DNA of 16,289 bases from JANRKG01 sp033763635. GTDB taxonomy: Bacteria > Cyanobacteriota > Cyanobacteriia > GCF-001939115. The DNA lies in NCBI GenBank assembly GCA_033763635.1, contig JANRKG010000482.1:1-16289 (forward strand), in the 5' to 3' direction. The notes under the pieces were generated by a model. That model saw nothing but the letters and a program-made list of their open reading frames with translations, was not told where the DNA came from and made no database searches. How positions within the stretch are numbered: the stretch's first letter is position 1; each line of letters starts with the position of its first letter. The position numbers and the translations under genes are program-made. Below, piece after piece: positions 7,721-15,643 of this stretch.

Positions 7721-7773
7721 TTGGGTGTTCTACTGCAACGGCTTTACGGTACACCCCAAATCTTGATTTTTTT
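7721..7773 (+). terminator. Possible terminator after the kinase-like gene
   Basis: The arms TTGGGTGT (7721-7728) and ACACCCCAA (7751-7759) pair with one bulged base across a loop of about 22 nt. A seven-T run follows at 7767-7773, seven bases past the stem. It starts right after the kinase-like stop codon and overlaps the 3' end of the convergent WD40 gene. The long loop and the gap before the T-run make it a weak candidate. Confidence 0.35.
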
Positions 7774-8919
7774 GTCCTGACTACTGCTAACTAGCCATTC
7801 TCCAGTGCTGTTAAATCTCAGACCATCGATCGCTCGCTCATGACCCAACAGCGTACAGCTGGGCTTCCCAGTCCGCAAATCATAGAGGTAAATGCTTAAG
7901 GAACTGGCAATCGCTAAGGTTCGTCCGCTAGGGCTGAATGCTAGATAACAATCGTAGAAGCGGCGATCGAGCAGTTGCAAAAAGGTGCCGCTTGCTAAAT
8001 GCCAGAGGCGCACCTTCCCTTCCCAATCGACCCCTGCTAAGAGTCCTTCGGTACTAATGGTGAGGAACCGCAGCCCCCGCACTTGCAGCAACCGGGGACG
8101 ATCGCGACTTTCAAGATCCCAGAGCTTCACTTTGCCATCGGCTCCATGACTCACGAGCGTTTTATGATCTGGGCTAAATGCCAAGCCCAACACTGGCCCT
8201 GTGTGGGTTCCCTGCGCGAGGGATTTATCGATGGTCCAGAGGGTTTTCCCCGATCGCACACTCCAGAGCTTAATCGTGCCGTCGTCTCCTCCACTCGCCA
8301 GGGTTCGCTGATCGCCACTTAAGGCTAGAGAACGAATTGCGGCCCCATGTCCATACAGCGTGTGGAGCAGTTCAGCCTGCTGCCAGACCTCAAGGCGATG
8401 TTGATCTCCAGCGGTGCTACGAATGAAAAATTGGGCTTCATTACTGAGAATAAATAACTCCCATCCTCCCGGATGGTGAGGCATTGAGTAGAGGAGTTCC
8501 CCGCTGGGATGGTCATACACTTTGATACTTTTGTTCAGAAGGGCGATCGTCTCTCCATCCGGGCTAATCGCAGTTTGTTGCCCGCCCTTGAGCGTTCGTA
8601 GACACCCAAAAAATCGGTAGAAGTTAAATCCTTGTAAAGCCTTACGGATTTCAGCATCCTTGCGATGACGGAGCAAGACAAAAGCTGTCTTCTGAACCAG
8701 CAAAGACTCATCCTGCAACCCTTTGATCACGAGCGACAGGCCCGATCGCCCATATTTCAAGGCATCCTGTAATGCCTGGACCCGTTGGTCTTCGTCGGGC
8801 AAGGTGAGTCGCTGGCGGACTCCCTCCAGACCTCCCAACACCAAACCACCGATCGCCCCAGGCTGTGTGCCCCCCAGGACCGCATCATATCTCCGGGGTT
8901 GCTCAGGCTTGGAATTCAT
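7744..8919 (-). CDS. WD40-repeat protein with N-terminal HEAT-like module
   Basis: The protein has 391 residues, with no signal peptide or membrane segment, so it is probably cytosolic. Residues about 10-105 (YDAVLGG, GLVLGGLEGVRQRL, then two amphipathic helices around ALKYGRSGLSLVIKGLQDES) match a HEAT-like module that I recall at the N-terminus of several cyanobacterial WD40, GUN4-type and pentapeptide proteins. Seven WD blades follow, ending near 136 (IKVYD), 180 (LEVWQ), 220 (IKLWS), 268 (VKLWD), 307 (VRLWH), 347 (IYLYD) and 389 (IKIWG), enough for one complete beta-propeller. The blades at 191-220 and 239-268 are closest to the consensus. No catalytic domain is seen, so a scaffold role is the natural inference. 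The ATG start has no strong Shine-Dalgarno sequence. It is convergent with the kinase-like gene (23-bp gap) and divergent from the glycoside-hydrolase-like gene, so the divergent start region is very short. Confidence 0.93.
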   Translation of the reverse strand: MNSKPEQPRRYDAVLGGTQPGAIGGLVLGGLEGVRQRLTLPDEDQRVQALQDALKYGRSGLSLVIKGLQDESLLVQKTAFVLLRHRKDAEIRKALQGFNFYRFFGCLRTLKGGQQTAISPDGETIALLNKSIKVYDHPSGELLYSMPHHPGGWELFILSNEAQFFIRSTAGDQHRLEVWQQAELLHTLYGHGAAIRSLALSGDQRTLASGGDDGTIKLWSVRSGKTLWTIDKSLAQGTHTGPVLGLAFSPDHKTLVSHGADGKVKLWDLESRDRPRLLQVRGLRFLTISTEGLLAGVDWEGKVRLWHLASGTFLQLLDRRFYDCYLAFSPSGRTLAIASSLSIYLYDLRTGKPSCTLLGHERAIDGLRFNSTGEWLVSSSQDKKIKIWGVP

Positions 8920-8984
8920 GGAACTCGTAAGTCATCATCGCTTTTATGTGGAACCCTCTATCTCCAATGTCGTCCATCAATTTT

Positions 8985-10211
8985 ATGAAACTTTTTCATG
9001 GGTCGCTCAGGCGACGATTCCTACTCTTCTTTTTGGCCTTTCTGCTCGTTCTTGTGTTGGTTTTGGTGCATCCTGCGATCGCCACTGTTCGTAGACGACC
9101 CCAGCCTTCAGGGGAACTGCGGGGGGTCTGGCTGACGAATATCGACAGCGAGGTACTGTTCTCTCGCAGCAAGTTGAGTGAAGGCTTACAAAAGCTCAAA
9201 CGTCTTAATTTTAATACGGTCTACCCGACGGTGTGGAATTGGGGGTATACGCTCTATCCCAGCCCTGTCGCCCAACGAACCTTTGGCCGATCGCTCGATC
9301 CTGCTCCCGGTCTGCAACGGCGGGACATGTTGCAGGAAATAGTGCGACAGGGGCATCAGTTGCAGATGGGGGTGATTCCCTGGTTTGAGTTTGGGTTTAT
9401 GGCTCCCGCCGACTCGGATCTGGCCCGTCGTCACCCCGATTGGTTAACTCAGCGATCAGACGGCTCCCAGATCTGGATGGAAGGCACCCATCCCCGTGTC
9501 TGGTTGAACCCCTACCACCCACAAGTGCAGCAGTTCATGCTGGATCTGATTCTGGAAATTGTCACCCGCTACGATGTGGATGGGATTCAGTTTGACGACC
9601 ATTTTGGGTTGCCTGTGGAATTTGGCTACGATGTCTTGACTCAGGATTTGTACCGACGATCGCACGCCGGAAAAGCTCCCCCAAGTGACTTTAAAGATGC
9701 TGAATGGAAGCGTTGGCGGGCAGATCAACTCACTCAGTTCCTAACGCGAGTGTTTCGAGCGGTGAAGGCTCGGAAGCCCAATGTCCTGATTGCCCTCGCT
9801 CCCAATCCTCAAGACTTTTCCTACCATCAAGCACTGGCGGACTGGCAAACCTGGGAGCGGCAAGGGCTGATTGAAGAACTGATCATTCAGGTGTATCGGA
9901 ATGACTTTGAGCGCTTTCGAACGGAATTACAACGGCCTGAAGTGCAAGCTGCCAGAAAACACATCCCAACGGGGATCGGAATTCTGACAGGGTTAAAGAA
10001 TAAGCCGATTGCCAGTGAGCAGGTGCGGCGACAGGTGGAGGAAGCCCGCAAGCAGGGGTTTGTTGGCGTATCTTTCTTTTTCTTTGAAACCCTTTGGGGG
10101 CACCGAGTTTCTAGTCCTCAAAGTTCTGAGCGATCGCTCTTTCAAGACCTCTTTCCCAACTCTCGCCGACGACCTACCCTGGCAGATTATTCGTCCCAGT
10201 CAAGAACGTGA
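8985..10211 (+). CDS. Secreted glycoside-hydrolase-like protein (GHL10 / YddW, DUF187 type)
   Basis: From ATG 8985 the product has 408 residues. A signal sequence comes first (MKLFHGSLRRR, a Leu/Val/Phe-rich core, then AIA as a possible cleavage site near residue 34), so the protein is exported. The rest matches the glycosyl-hydrolase-like family 10 TIM barrel: GELRGVWLTNIDSEVLF, FNTVYPTVWNWGYTLYPS, MGVIPWFEFGFMAP, WLNPYHPQVQQFMLDLI, YDVDGIQFDDHFGLP (with the conserved acidic pair) and LIALAPNPQDFSYHQALADW. Relatives are thought to act on glycans, possibly peptidoglycan, but activity is rarely shown. An in-frame ATG at 8946 would add 13 residues before the basic n-region and is less likely; neither start has a clear Shine-Dalgarno sequence. 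A small GC-rich hairpin with a TTCG loop (10212-10223) follows the stop. The gene lies 94 bp before ileS on the same strand. Confidence 0.92.
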   Translation: MKLFHGSLRRRFLLFFLAFLLVLVLVLVHPAIATVRRRPQPSGELRGVWLTNIDSEVLFSRSKLSEGLQKLKRLNFNTVYPTVWNWGYTLYPSPVAQRTFGRSLDPAPGLQRRDMLQEIVRQGHQLQMGVIPWFEFGFMAPADSDLARRHPDWLTQRSDGSQIWMEGTHPRVWLNPYHPQVQQFMLDLILEIVTRYDVDGIQFDDHFGLPVEFGYDVLTQDLYRRSHAGKAPPSDFKDAEWKRWRADQLTQFLTRVFRAVKARKPNVLIALAPNPQDFSYHQALADWQTWERQGLIEELIIQVYRNDFERFRTELQRPEVQAARKHIPTGIGILTGLKNKPIASEQVRRQVEEARKQGFVGVSFFFFETLWGHRVSSPQSSERSLFQDLFPNSRRRPTLADYSSQSRT

Positions 10212-10305
10212 CGGGTTCGCCCGATCAGAGCTTGAAGCTGGGTAAAGTTCTGGAGGATAATGGTTTAATTGACTTCATATTTCTATCCTTCAGACTGGAC
10301 GCACT

Positions 10306-13188
10306 GTGACAGAATCAGGAACTTACAAAAACACCGTCAATCTGCCTCAAACGAACTTTGAAATGCGGGCTAATGCCGTGAAGCGGGAGCCTGAAATTCA
10401 ACAGTTTTGGGTGGAAAATCAGATTTATGAGCATCTGTCACAGGAAAATCCGGGGGAGCCATTTATTCTGCACGATGGCCCTCCCTATGCCAATGGTTCG
10501 CTGCACATTGGTCACGCCCTCAACAAAACATTGAAGGACGTGATCAATAAGTACCATCTGTTGAAGGGGCGGAAGGTTCGGTATGTGCCGGGATGGGATT
10601 GTCACGGGCTGCCGATCGAACTCAAAGTTTTACAAACCCTCAAACCAGAGGAGCGGAAGAACCTGACCCCTCTGGACCTGCGTCACAAAGCACGGGACTT
10701 TGCCTTGCAAACGGTGGATGACCAGCGACAAAGTTTCAAACGCTACGGGGTCTGGGGAGATTGGGAAGATCCCTATCTCACGCTAAGGCCAGAGTATGAA
10801 GCGGCCCAGATTGAGGTGTTTGGGCAAATGGTTTTGAAGGGGCATATCTATCGAGGCTTGAAACCTGTCCATTGGAGTCCCAGTTCGAAGACGGCCCTTG
10901 CAGAAGCAGAGTTGGAATATCCAGAAGGTCACGTTTCCCGCAGTATCTATGCCGCCTTCGAGGTTCGCACCCCGTCCGGTCCCCTGATCGCTGCCCTTGA
11001 TCCCTTCCTGGGGGAATTGGGAGTCGCTATCTGGACGACGACTCCCTGGACGATTCCTGCGAACCTGGCAATCAGTGTCAATCCGAATCTGGTGTATTCG
11101 ATCGTTGAGGTGGGAGAAGACTTCAAAGCCGTTCCCTTCCGGTATCTGATCGTTGCGAAGGATTTGATCGATCGCCTCTCTGAACTCTGGGGCACAACCC
11201 TGACTTCCCAGGCCAGTGTGATGGGTCGGCTGTTAGAACATTGCACCTATCGCCATCCCCTATTCGATCGCGACAGTGAAATCGTCATTGGCGGGGATTA
11301 CGTGACGACGGAATCCGGGACGGGGTTAGTGCATACGGCCCCCGGTCACGGACAGGAAGACTATCTGGTAGGACAGCGCTATGGGTTGCCCATCTTCGCT
11401 CCTGTGGATGGGGACGGGAACTTTACCGAAGAAGCGGGGCCATTTGTGGGGATGAATGTCCTGGGTGAAGGCAATGGTGCGGTGGTGGAAGCCCTGGCCC
11501 AGGCAGGGGCACTGTTAAAAGAAGAACCCTATTCCCACAAGTATCCCTATGACTGGCGGACCAAAAAGCCGACGATCTTCCGGGCGACGGAACAATGGTT
11601 TGCCTCGGTCGAAGGGTTCCGGGAGGAGGCATTAGAGGCGATCGCCTCTGTTCGTTGGATTCCGGCTCAGGGCGAGAATCGCATCACATCGATGGTGGCG
11701 GAGCGCTCTGATTGGTGTATCTCCCGGCAGCGCAGTTGGGGAGTCCCGATTCCGGTGTTTTACGACGAGGAAACGGGGGAACCCCTGCTCACCCAGGAAA
11801 CGATCGCCCATGTGCGGGATCTGGTGGCCCAGCACGGGTCGGATACCTGGTGGGAACTTTCGGTTGCGGAACTCTTGCCAGAGCCGTACCGCAGCAATGG
11901 ACGATCGTACCGGAAGGGCACGGACACGATGGATGTCTGGTTCGATTCGGGGTCTTCCTGGGCAGCGGTAATCAAGCGGCGGGGCTTGCAGTATCCGGTG
12001 GATGTTTACCTGGAAGGATCGGACCAGCACCGGGGTTGGTTCCAGTCTAGTTTGTTGACCAGTGTGGCGGTGAATGGGGAAGCGCCCTACCGCACCGTGT
12101 TAACCCACGGCTTTGTGCTGGATGAGCAGGGCCGCAAGATGAGTAAGTCCCTGGGGAATGTGGTTGATCCAGCCATCGTGATTGAGGGGGGCAAGAACCA
12201 GAAGGAGGAGCCACCCTATGGGGCTGATGTCCTCCGCCTCTGGGTGTCTTCGGTCGATTACTCGTCTGATGTGTCCGTTGGGAAGAATATCCTGCGGCAA
12301 CTCTCGGATATCTATCGCAAGATCCGCAACACGGCCCGTTTCCTGCTGGGGAACCTGCACGACTTTAATCCCGAAACGGATGCCGTGCCCTATGAAGAAT
12401 TGCCCGAATTGGATCGCTACATGCTGCACCGGACCCATGCGGTGTTTACGGAAGTGACGGATGCGTTTGAGTCGTTCCAGTTCTTCCGGTTTTTCCAGAC
12501 GGTCCAAAATTTCTGTGTTGTGGAGTTGTCGAACTTCTATCTGGATATCGCGAAGGATCGGCTTTACATTAGTGCGCCTGATGCCCTGCGTCGCCGCAGT
12601 TGTCAGACGGTGATGTGGATCGTGCTGGAAAATCTGGCCCGATCGATTGCTCCTGTCATGTGTCACATGGCGGAGGATATCTGGCAGTTCCTTCCTTACA
12701 GAACCCCCTACAAATCTGTGTTTCAGGCGGGTTGGGTGCAACTGGAAGACCGCTGGCAGGCTCCTGAACTCGCCCAGAAGTGGCAAACCCTCCGAGATAT
12801 CCGGTCTGAGGTGAATCGGGTCTTGGAACAGGCCCGGACGGAGAAGGCGATCGGATCGTCTCTGGAAGCCAAGGTGTTGCTCTATGTCGCAGATGATGGT
12901 TTGCAGCAGATACTTCAGGCGATGAACCCAACGGATAGTCTGTCGGGGAATCGGATTGATGAGGCGCGCTACCTGTTCATTGTGTCTCAAGTGGAACTTC
13001 TGGATTCTTCAACAGCGCTAGCAGAGGTCAAGTATCAATTCCAAACAGACACTTTGGGGATTGGAGTGGTAAAGGCGGAGGGTGAGAAGTGCGATCGGTG
13101 CTGGAACTATTCCCTGTTCGTCGGGAAATTAGAGGGACATCCGTTGCTATGTGAACGCTGCGTTCCTGCGTTGGAAGGCCGTTTTTAA
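10306..13188 (+). CDS. ileS: Isoleucyl-tRNA synthetase
   Basis: IleRS charges tRNA-Ile with isoleucine in the cytosol; it is a class I synthetase and edits misactivated valine. The 960-residue length is normal for the bacterial type. Visible features are PPYANGSLHIGH (59-70; HIGH at 67-70), the GWDCHGLPIE segment just after, the start of the CP1 editing domain at WTTTPWTIPANLA (243-255), a DVWFDSGSSW segment, KMSKS at 611-615 and a C-terminal zinc site with C929, C932, C949 and C952 (CDRC and CERC). GTG at 10306 is preferred because the conserved stretch NLPQTNFEMRANAVKREPEIQ begins at residue 12. The next in-frame ATG (residue 20) would remove part of it. No strong Shine-Dalgarno sequence precedes the GTG. 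A TTGACT at 10269-10274 could be a -35 box, but no good -10 follows. No T-box-like leader is seen in the 94-bp upstream gap. Confidence 0.98.
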   Translation: MTESGTYKNTVNLPQTNFEMRANAVKREPEIQQFWVENQIYEHLSQENPGEPFILHDGPPYANGSLHIGHALNKTLKDVINKYHLLKGRKVRYVPGWDCHGLPIELKVLQTLKPEERKNLTPLDLRHKARDFALQTVDDQRQSFKRYGVWGDWEDPYLTLRPEYEAAQIEVFGQMVLKGHIYRGLKPVHWSPSSKTALAEAELEYPEGHVSRSIYAAFEVRTPSGPLIAALDPFLGELGVAIWTTTPWTIPANLAISVNPNLVYSIVEVGEDFKAVPFRYLIVAKDLIDRLSELWGTTLTSQASVMGRLLEHCTYRHPLFDRDSEIVIGGDYVTTESGTGLVHTAPGHGQEDYLVGQRYGLPIFAPVDGDGNFTEEAGPFVGMNVLGEGNGAVVEALAQAGALLKEEPYSHKYPYDWRTKKPTIFRATEQWFASVEGFREEALEAIASVRWIPAQGENRITSMVAERSDWCISRQRSWGVPIPVFYDEETGEPLLTQETIAHVRDLVAQHGSDTWWELSVAELLPEPYRSNGRSYRKGTDTMDVWFDSGSSWAAVIKRRGLQYPVDVYLEGSDQHRGWFQSSLLTSVAVNGEAPYRTVLTHGFVLDEQGRKMSKSLGNVVDPAIVIEGGKNQKEEPPYGADVLRLWVSSVDYSSDVSVGKNILRQLSDIYRKIRNTARFLLGNLHDFNPETDAVPYEELPELDRYMLHRTHAVFTEVTDAFESFQFFRFFQTVQNFCVVELSNFYLDIAKDRLYISAPDALRRRSCQTVMWIVLENLARSIAPVMCHMAEDIWQFLPYRTPYKSVFQAGWVQLEDRWQAPELAQKWQTLRDIRSEVNRVLEQARTEKAIGSSLEAKVLLYVADDGLQQILQAMNPTDSLSGNRIDEARYLFIVSQVELLDSSTALAEVKYQFQTDTLGIGVVKAEGEKCDRCWNYSLFVGKLEGHPLLCERCVPALEGRF

Positions 13189-13259
13189 AATTTCGTTTGC
13201 TTGCCCAGTCCCTTACCAAAGAAATTGGTCTTGATGATCTGGGCAAGTGCGAAATTTTA
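13186..13259. terminator. 74-nt palindrome between two convergent genes, likely bidirectional terminator
   Basis: TAAAATTTCG (13186-13195) pairs perfectly with CGAAATTTTA (13250-13259), and CTTGCCCAG (13200-13208) pairs perfectly with CTGGGCAAG (13239-13247). A small internal loop (TTTG against TG) separates the two stems. The apex carries a further hairpin, ACCAA-AGAAA-TTGGT (13215-13229). The outer ends are exactly the TAA codons of ileS and of the GT2 gene, so the structure forms in both transcripts. On the plus strand a six-T run follows at 13264-13269. The outer stem is AT-rich and the core GC-rich. Confidence 0.7.
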
Positions 13260-14207
13260 GTCCTTTTTTGCCTGACGCACGATCGCAAAGGCTTGAGACC
13301 GAAACGGTTTGGGAACAAAGGAAAGGGCCAGCCCGACCCAGGCGGATTTGGGGGAGAACGATCGATGCGCCCAAAGTAACTCTCGCCCTTTGTCATCCTC
13401 TCCTTTCTCAATCAACCGCATCCCCAACCGGAATTGAGTATCCTGAAGCCTTCCCCGTCGAATTGCTTCTAGATGGGGTGATTCAAACTGATAGCGCTCC
13501 AGATATTGCACCTTATCCCCCAGGTAGCGAATGTCCCGATTTAGCCCGCGCTGCTCTGGATGCACTCGATACTCCATGAGTAGCTCTGGTAGGTAGTACC
13601 CCCGCTTCTCTGCCAGAGCTAACCGCACAAACAAATCATTGTCTTCACAGTTTTGGAGATTCGGCAGCAGAAACCCCATCTCTTGAAGGGTCGATCGCCG
13701 AAATAAGGTTGCTCCGATCTGCATAGGTTGCTGGACGAATGCAAGTTCTAACAAATTCGCGATCGGTCCCTGCGGCAAATCGGTTCGGCCCCACTTTTCG
13801 GAGTTCTCGCGGGTCTGGGTTTCGTCCCTCAGATTGTCGAGGTTGATGATCCAGTGGTCCGTGCTGACAAAATCCAGGGTGGGGTCGCTGTCGAGAATGG
13901 CAACAGTGTGGGCCAGAAACTCCGGGGTCAGCCGATCATCATCATCGAACTTGATGAAATACTCCCCAGTCGCCGCATCAAAGCCCGATCGCATGTTGTT
14001 ACTCTTCCCAATGTTTTGGGGATGGCGGATATAGCGAACGCGATCGTCCTGGACCTGGGCCATGCGTTCCGCAGTCCCATCGGTAGACCCGTCATCACAC
14101 ACAATCACTTCAAGATCGGTTAGCGTCTGGTGTAGGACACTTTCGATCGCGTAGGGTAACAATTGCACTCGGTTATAAGTGGGAATACACACACTGACTT
14201 TGGGCAT
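13257..14207 (-). CDS. Family 2 glycosyltransferase (GT-A fold)
   Basis: The protein has 316 residues with no membrane helix or signal peptide, so it probably acts at the cytosolic face of the membrane. The N-terminal GT-A domain shows the family pattern: VSVCIPTYNRVQLL (4-17), VIVCDDGSTDGT (34-45, nucleotide binding) and the DxD-like FIKFDDDDRLTPEF (84-97), which coordinates the metal and UDP-sugar. An ED acceptor-side motif lies in NCEDNDLFVRLALAEK, and YYLPELLMEYRVHPEQRG is also typical. The residues after about 230 are helical and poorly conserved. It should transfer one sugar from a nucleotide-sugar donor to a glycan or lipid-linked acceptor; neither substrate can be read from sequence. 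ATG 14207 is preceded by TAGGA 9 nt upstream. It is convergent with ileS and divergent from the GT4 gene, with which it probably shares a glycan pathway. Confidence 0.93.
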   Translation of the reverse strand: MPKVSVCIPTYNRVQLLPYAIESVLHQTLTDLEVIVCDDGSTDGTAERMAQVQDDRVRYIRHPQNIGKSNNMRSGFDAATGEYFIKFDDDDRLTPEFLAHTVAILDSDPTLDFVSTDHWIINLDNLRDETQTRENSEKWGRTDLPQGPIANLLELAFVQQPMQIGATLFRRSTLQEMGFLLPNLQNCEDNDLFVRLALAEKRGYYLPELLMEYRVHPEQRGLNRDIRYLGDKVQYLERYQFESPHLEAIRRGRLQDTQFRLGMRLIEKGEDDKGRELLWAHRSFSPKSAWVGLALSFVPKPFRSQAFAIVRQAKKD

Positions 14208-14328
14208 TGTTTCGATTTCCTAATCACAGCAACCCTACCGGGAAAGGCTTTGCACACTTTTACACGCTTCTAATGGCTGCTTGAGTGGGCACTGCTCTTC
14301 TGTCCATTAATATAGAAGCACACATCTG

Positions 14329-14348
14329 AAGTCTCAGTTCTGAGACTT
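14329..14348. promoter_or_regulatory. Perfect 20-nt palindrome in the GT2/GT4 divergent spacer
   Basis: The arms AAGTCTCAG and CTGAGACTT are exact reverse complements with two bases between them. The site is about 60 bp upstream of the GT4 start and 122 bp upstream of the GT2 start, in the only divergent spacer of the glycosyltransferase group. An AT-rich TTAATATAG (14307-14315) lies next to it and could hold a -10 element. The site may be an operator for a dimeric regulator of both genes, or a small hairpin in the GT4 leader. Confidence 0.45.
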
Positions 14349-14407
14349 GCTATTCCTGAGCCTTCCCCTTTTCGTGGAATCTTTGATCACCGATTCGTGA
14401 GATTAAG

Positions 14408-15634
14408 ATGAATATCCTGATGCTTTCCTCGACATTTCCCTATCCACCCACTCGTGGGGGCACTCAGGTCAGAACGTTTAATCTCTTGAAATACCTGAGC
14501 GAACGTCATTCCATTACCCTGATCACCCAACGATCGCCGGATGTCACGGATCAGGAGGTCGAGGCTCTGCAAGATACGGTTTCTAAACTCATGGTCTTCC
14601 CGCGCCCCACTTCGGTTTCATCGGGTTGGATCAACAAACTGCGCCGATTTGGGACCTCTCTTGCCCAGGCAACGCCCCAGAACGTCCTGCACCTTTATTC
14701 CCCGCTTATTCAAGCGCAAGTCGATCAACTGGTCAGCCAGGGAGAGTGTGAGGTGATTACCTGCGAACATAGCATTAATGAGATTTATGTCCGGCCTCCG
14801 TTTCAGGAGAAGGTTCGTACCGTTGTGAACATCCATAGTTCTGTCTATGGCTCCTGCCGAGATCAGCTTGCATCGGGAACCTCTGAAAATACCCTCCGTG
14901 ATCGCATTAACCTGCCCCTGCTTTACCGATATGAGCAACGTTACACGGCTAAGTTTTCCCAACTGGTAGTGACGACGGAGGAAGACCGTCAGCAAATGCA
15001 AACCTTCCGCCCCGATGGATCGATCGCGGTGATTCCCAATGGGGTTGATTTAGAACGGTTTCCCTGTCGCTTGGGAGATCCTGGTGGGCACCGTCTGGTA
15101 TTTGTGGGAGCGATGGATAATGTGGCGAATATTGATGCCGTAAGGTTTCTGACGCTAGAGATCTTTCCCGCCGTACGCCAGCGCTATCCTGATACAGAGT
15201 TGTTCCTGGTGGGGGCACGGCCCATTCCGGAGATCCAGGCCTTTAACCAACAGCCGGGAGTCACGGTTACGGGACAAGTGCCTTCAATGGCAGAGTATCT
15301 CCACCGGGCGACGATCTGTATGGTGCCCATGCGAACAGGGTATGGGATTAAGAACAAAACGTTAGAAGCGATGGCGGCGGGAGTTCCGGTCATTGCCAGC
15401 GATCGGGGGCTGGAAGGGCTGGCGGTTGATGGGCCAGGGGTTCCCCTCCGCGCACTTCGGGCCAGTACGGTTGAGGAGTATGTAACTGCGATCGATCGCC
15501 TGTTTGCTGACCCGGAGTTGCGGGCAACCCTCTCTCTCAATGGCCGATCGCTCATTGAAAGCGATTACACCTGGGAAACCGCAGGGCAACGGTACGAAGC
15601 TGCGTTAATGGCACAGGAGATCACTTCACAATAA
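14408..15634 (+). CDS. Family 4 glycosyltransferase (GT-B fold)
   Basis: The protein has 408 residues and looks soluble or peripheral. The N-terminal Rossmann half starts with MNILMLSSTFPYPPTRGGTQ (1-20), where the Gly-rich PTRGGTQVRTFNL acceptor loop is typical of GT4 enzymes. The C-terminal donor half begins near 205: VIPNGVDLERF (208-218), LVFVGAMDNVANIDAVRFL (230-248, the FxGxMxxxxN element of this subgroup), LFLVGARP (265-272), VTVTGQV (285-291) and the UDP/GDP-sugar-binding segment KNKTLEAMAAGVPVIAS (315-331) with E320. Relatives use nucleotide-sugars to extend polysaccharide or lipid-linked chains; donor and acceptor are unknown here. ATG 14408 is the first codon giving the full first strand, with only a weak AG-rich sequence upstream. 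It diverges from the GT2 gene and converges on the GT8-type gene with a 9-bp gap; no terminator is visible there. Confidence 0.95.
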   Translation: MNILMLSSTFPYPPTRGGTQVRTFNLLKYLSERHSITLITQRSPDVTDQEVEALQDTVSKLMVFPRPTSVSSGWINKLRRFGTSLAQATPQNVLHLYSPLIQAQVDQLVSQGECEVITCEHSINEIYVRPPFQEKVRTVVNIHSSVYGSCRDQLASGTSENTLRDRINLPLLYRYEQRYTAKFSQLVVTTEEDRQQMQTFRPDGSIAVIPNGVDLERFPCRLGDPGGHRLVFVGAMDNVANIDAVRFLTLEIFPAVRQRYPDTELFLVGARPIPEIQAFNQQPGVTVTGQVPSMAEYLHRATICMVPMRTGYGIKNKTLEAMAAGVPVIASDRGLEGLAVDGPGVPLRALRASTVEEYVTAIDRLFADPELRATLSLNGRSLIESDYTWETAGQRYEAALMAQEITSQ

Positions 15635-15643
15635 CCAGACCCA

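Noticed and set aside
7159..7766. Open frames of 158 residues (minus) and 132 residues (plus) over the Pro-rich tail of the kinase-like gene
   Set aside because: Low-complexity GC-rich codons leave other frames free of stops; the products are Gly/Ser-rich or Leu/Pro-rich with no family likeness.
10251..10268. TGGAGGATA followed by ATG-GTT-TAA upstream of ileS, a possible minimal leader frame
   Set aside because: A strong ribosome-site-like sequence precedes a one-codon frame, but spacing is short, it lies 38 bp from the ileS GTG, and nothing else supports an attenuator.
12100..12990. 296-residue open frame antisense to ileS
   Set aside because: It is the shadow of a well-conserved ileS coding frame, with Arg/His/Ile-rich composition, no recognisable domain and no ribosome site. 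The ileS motifs run through the whole stretch on the other strand.
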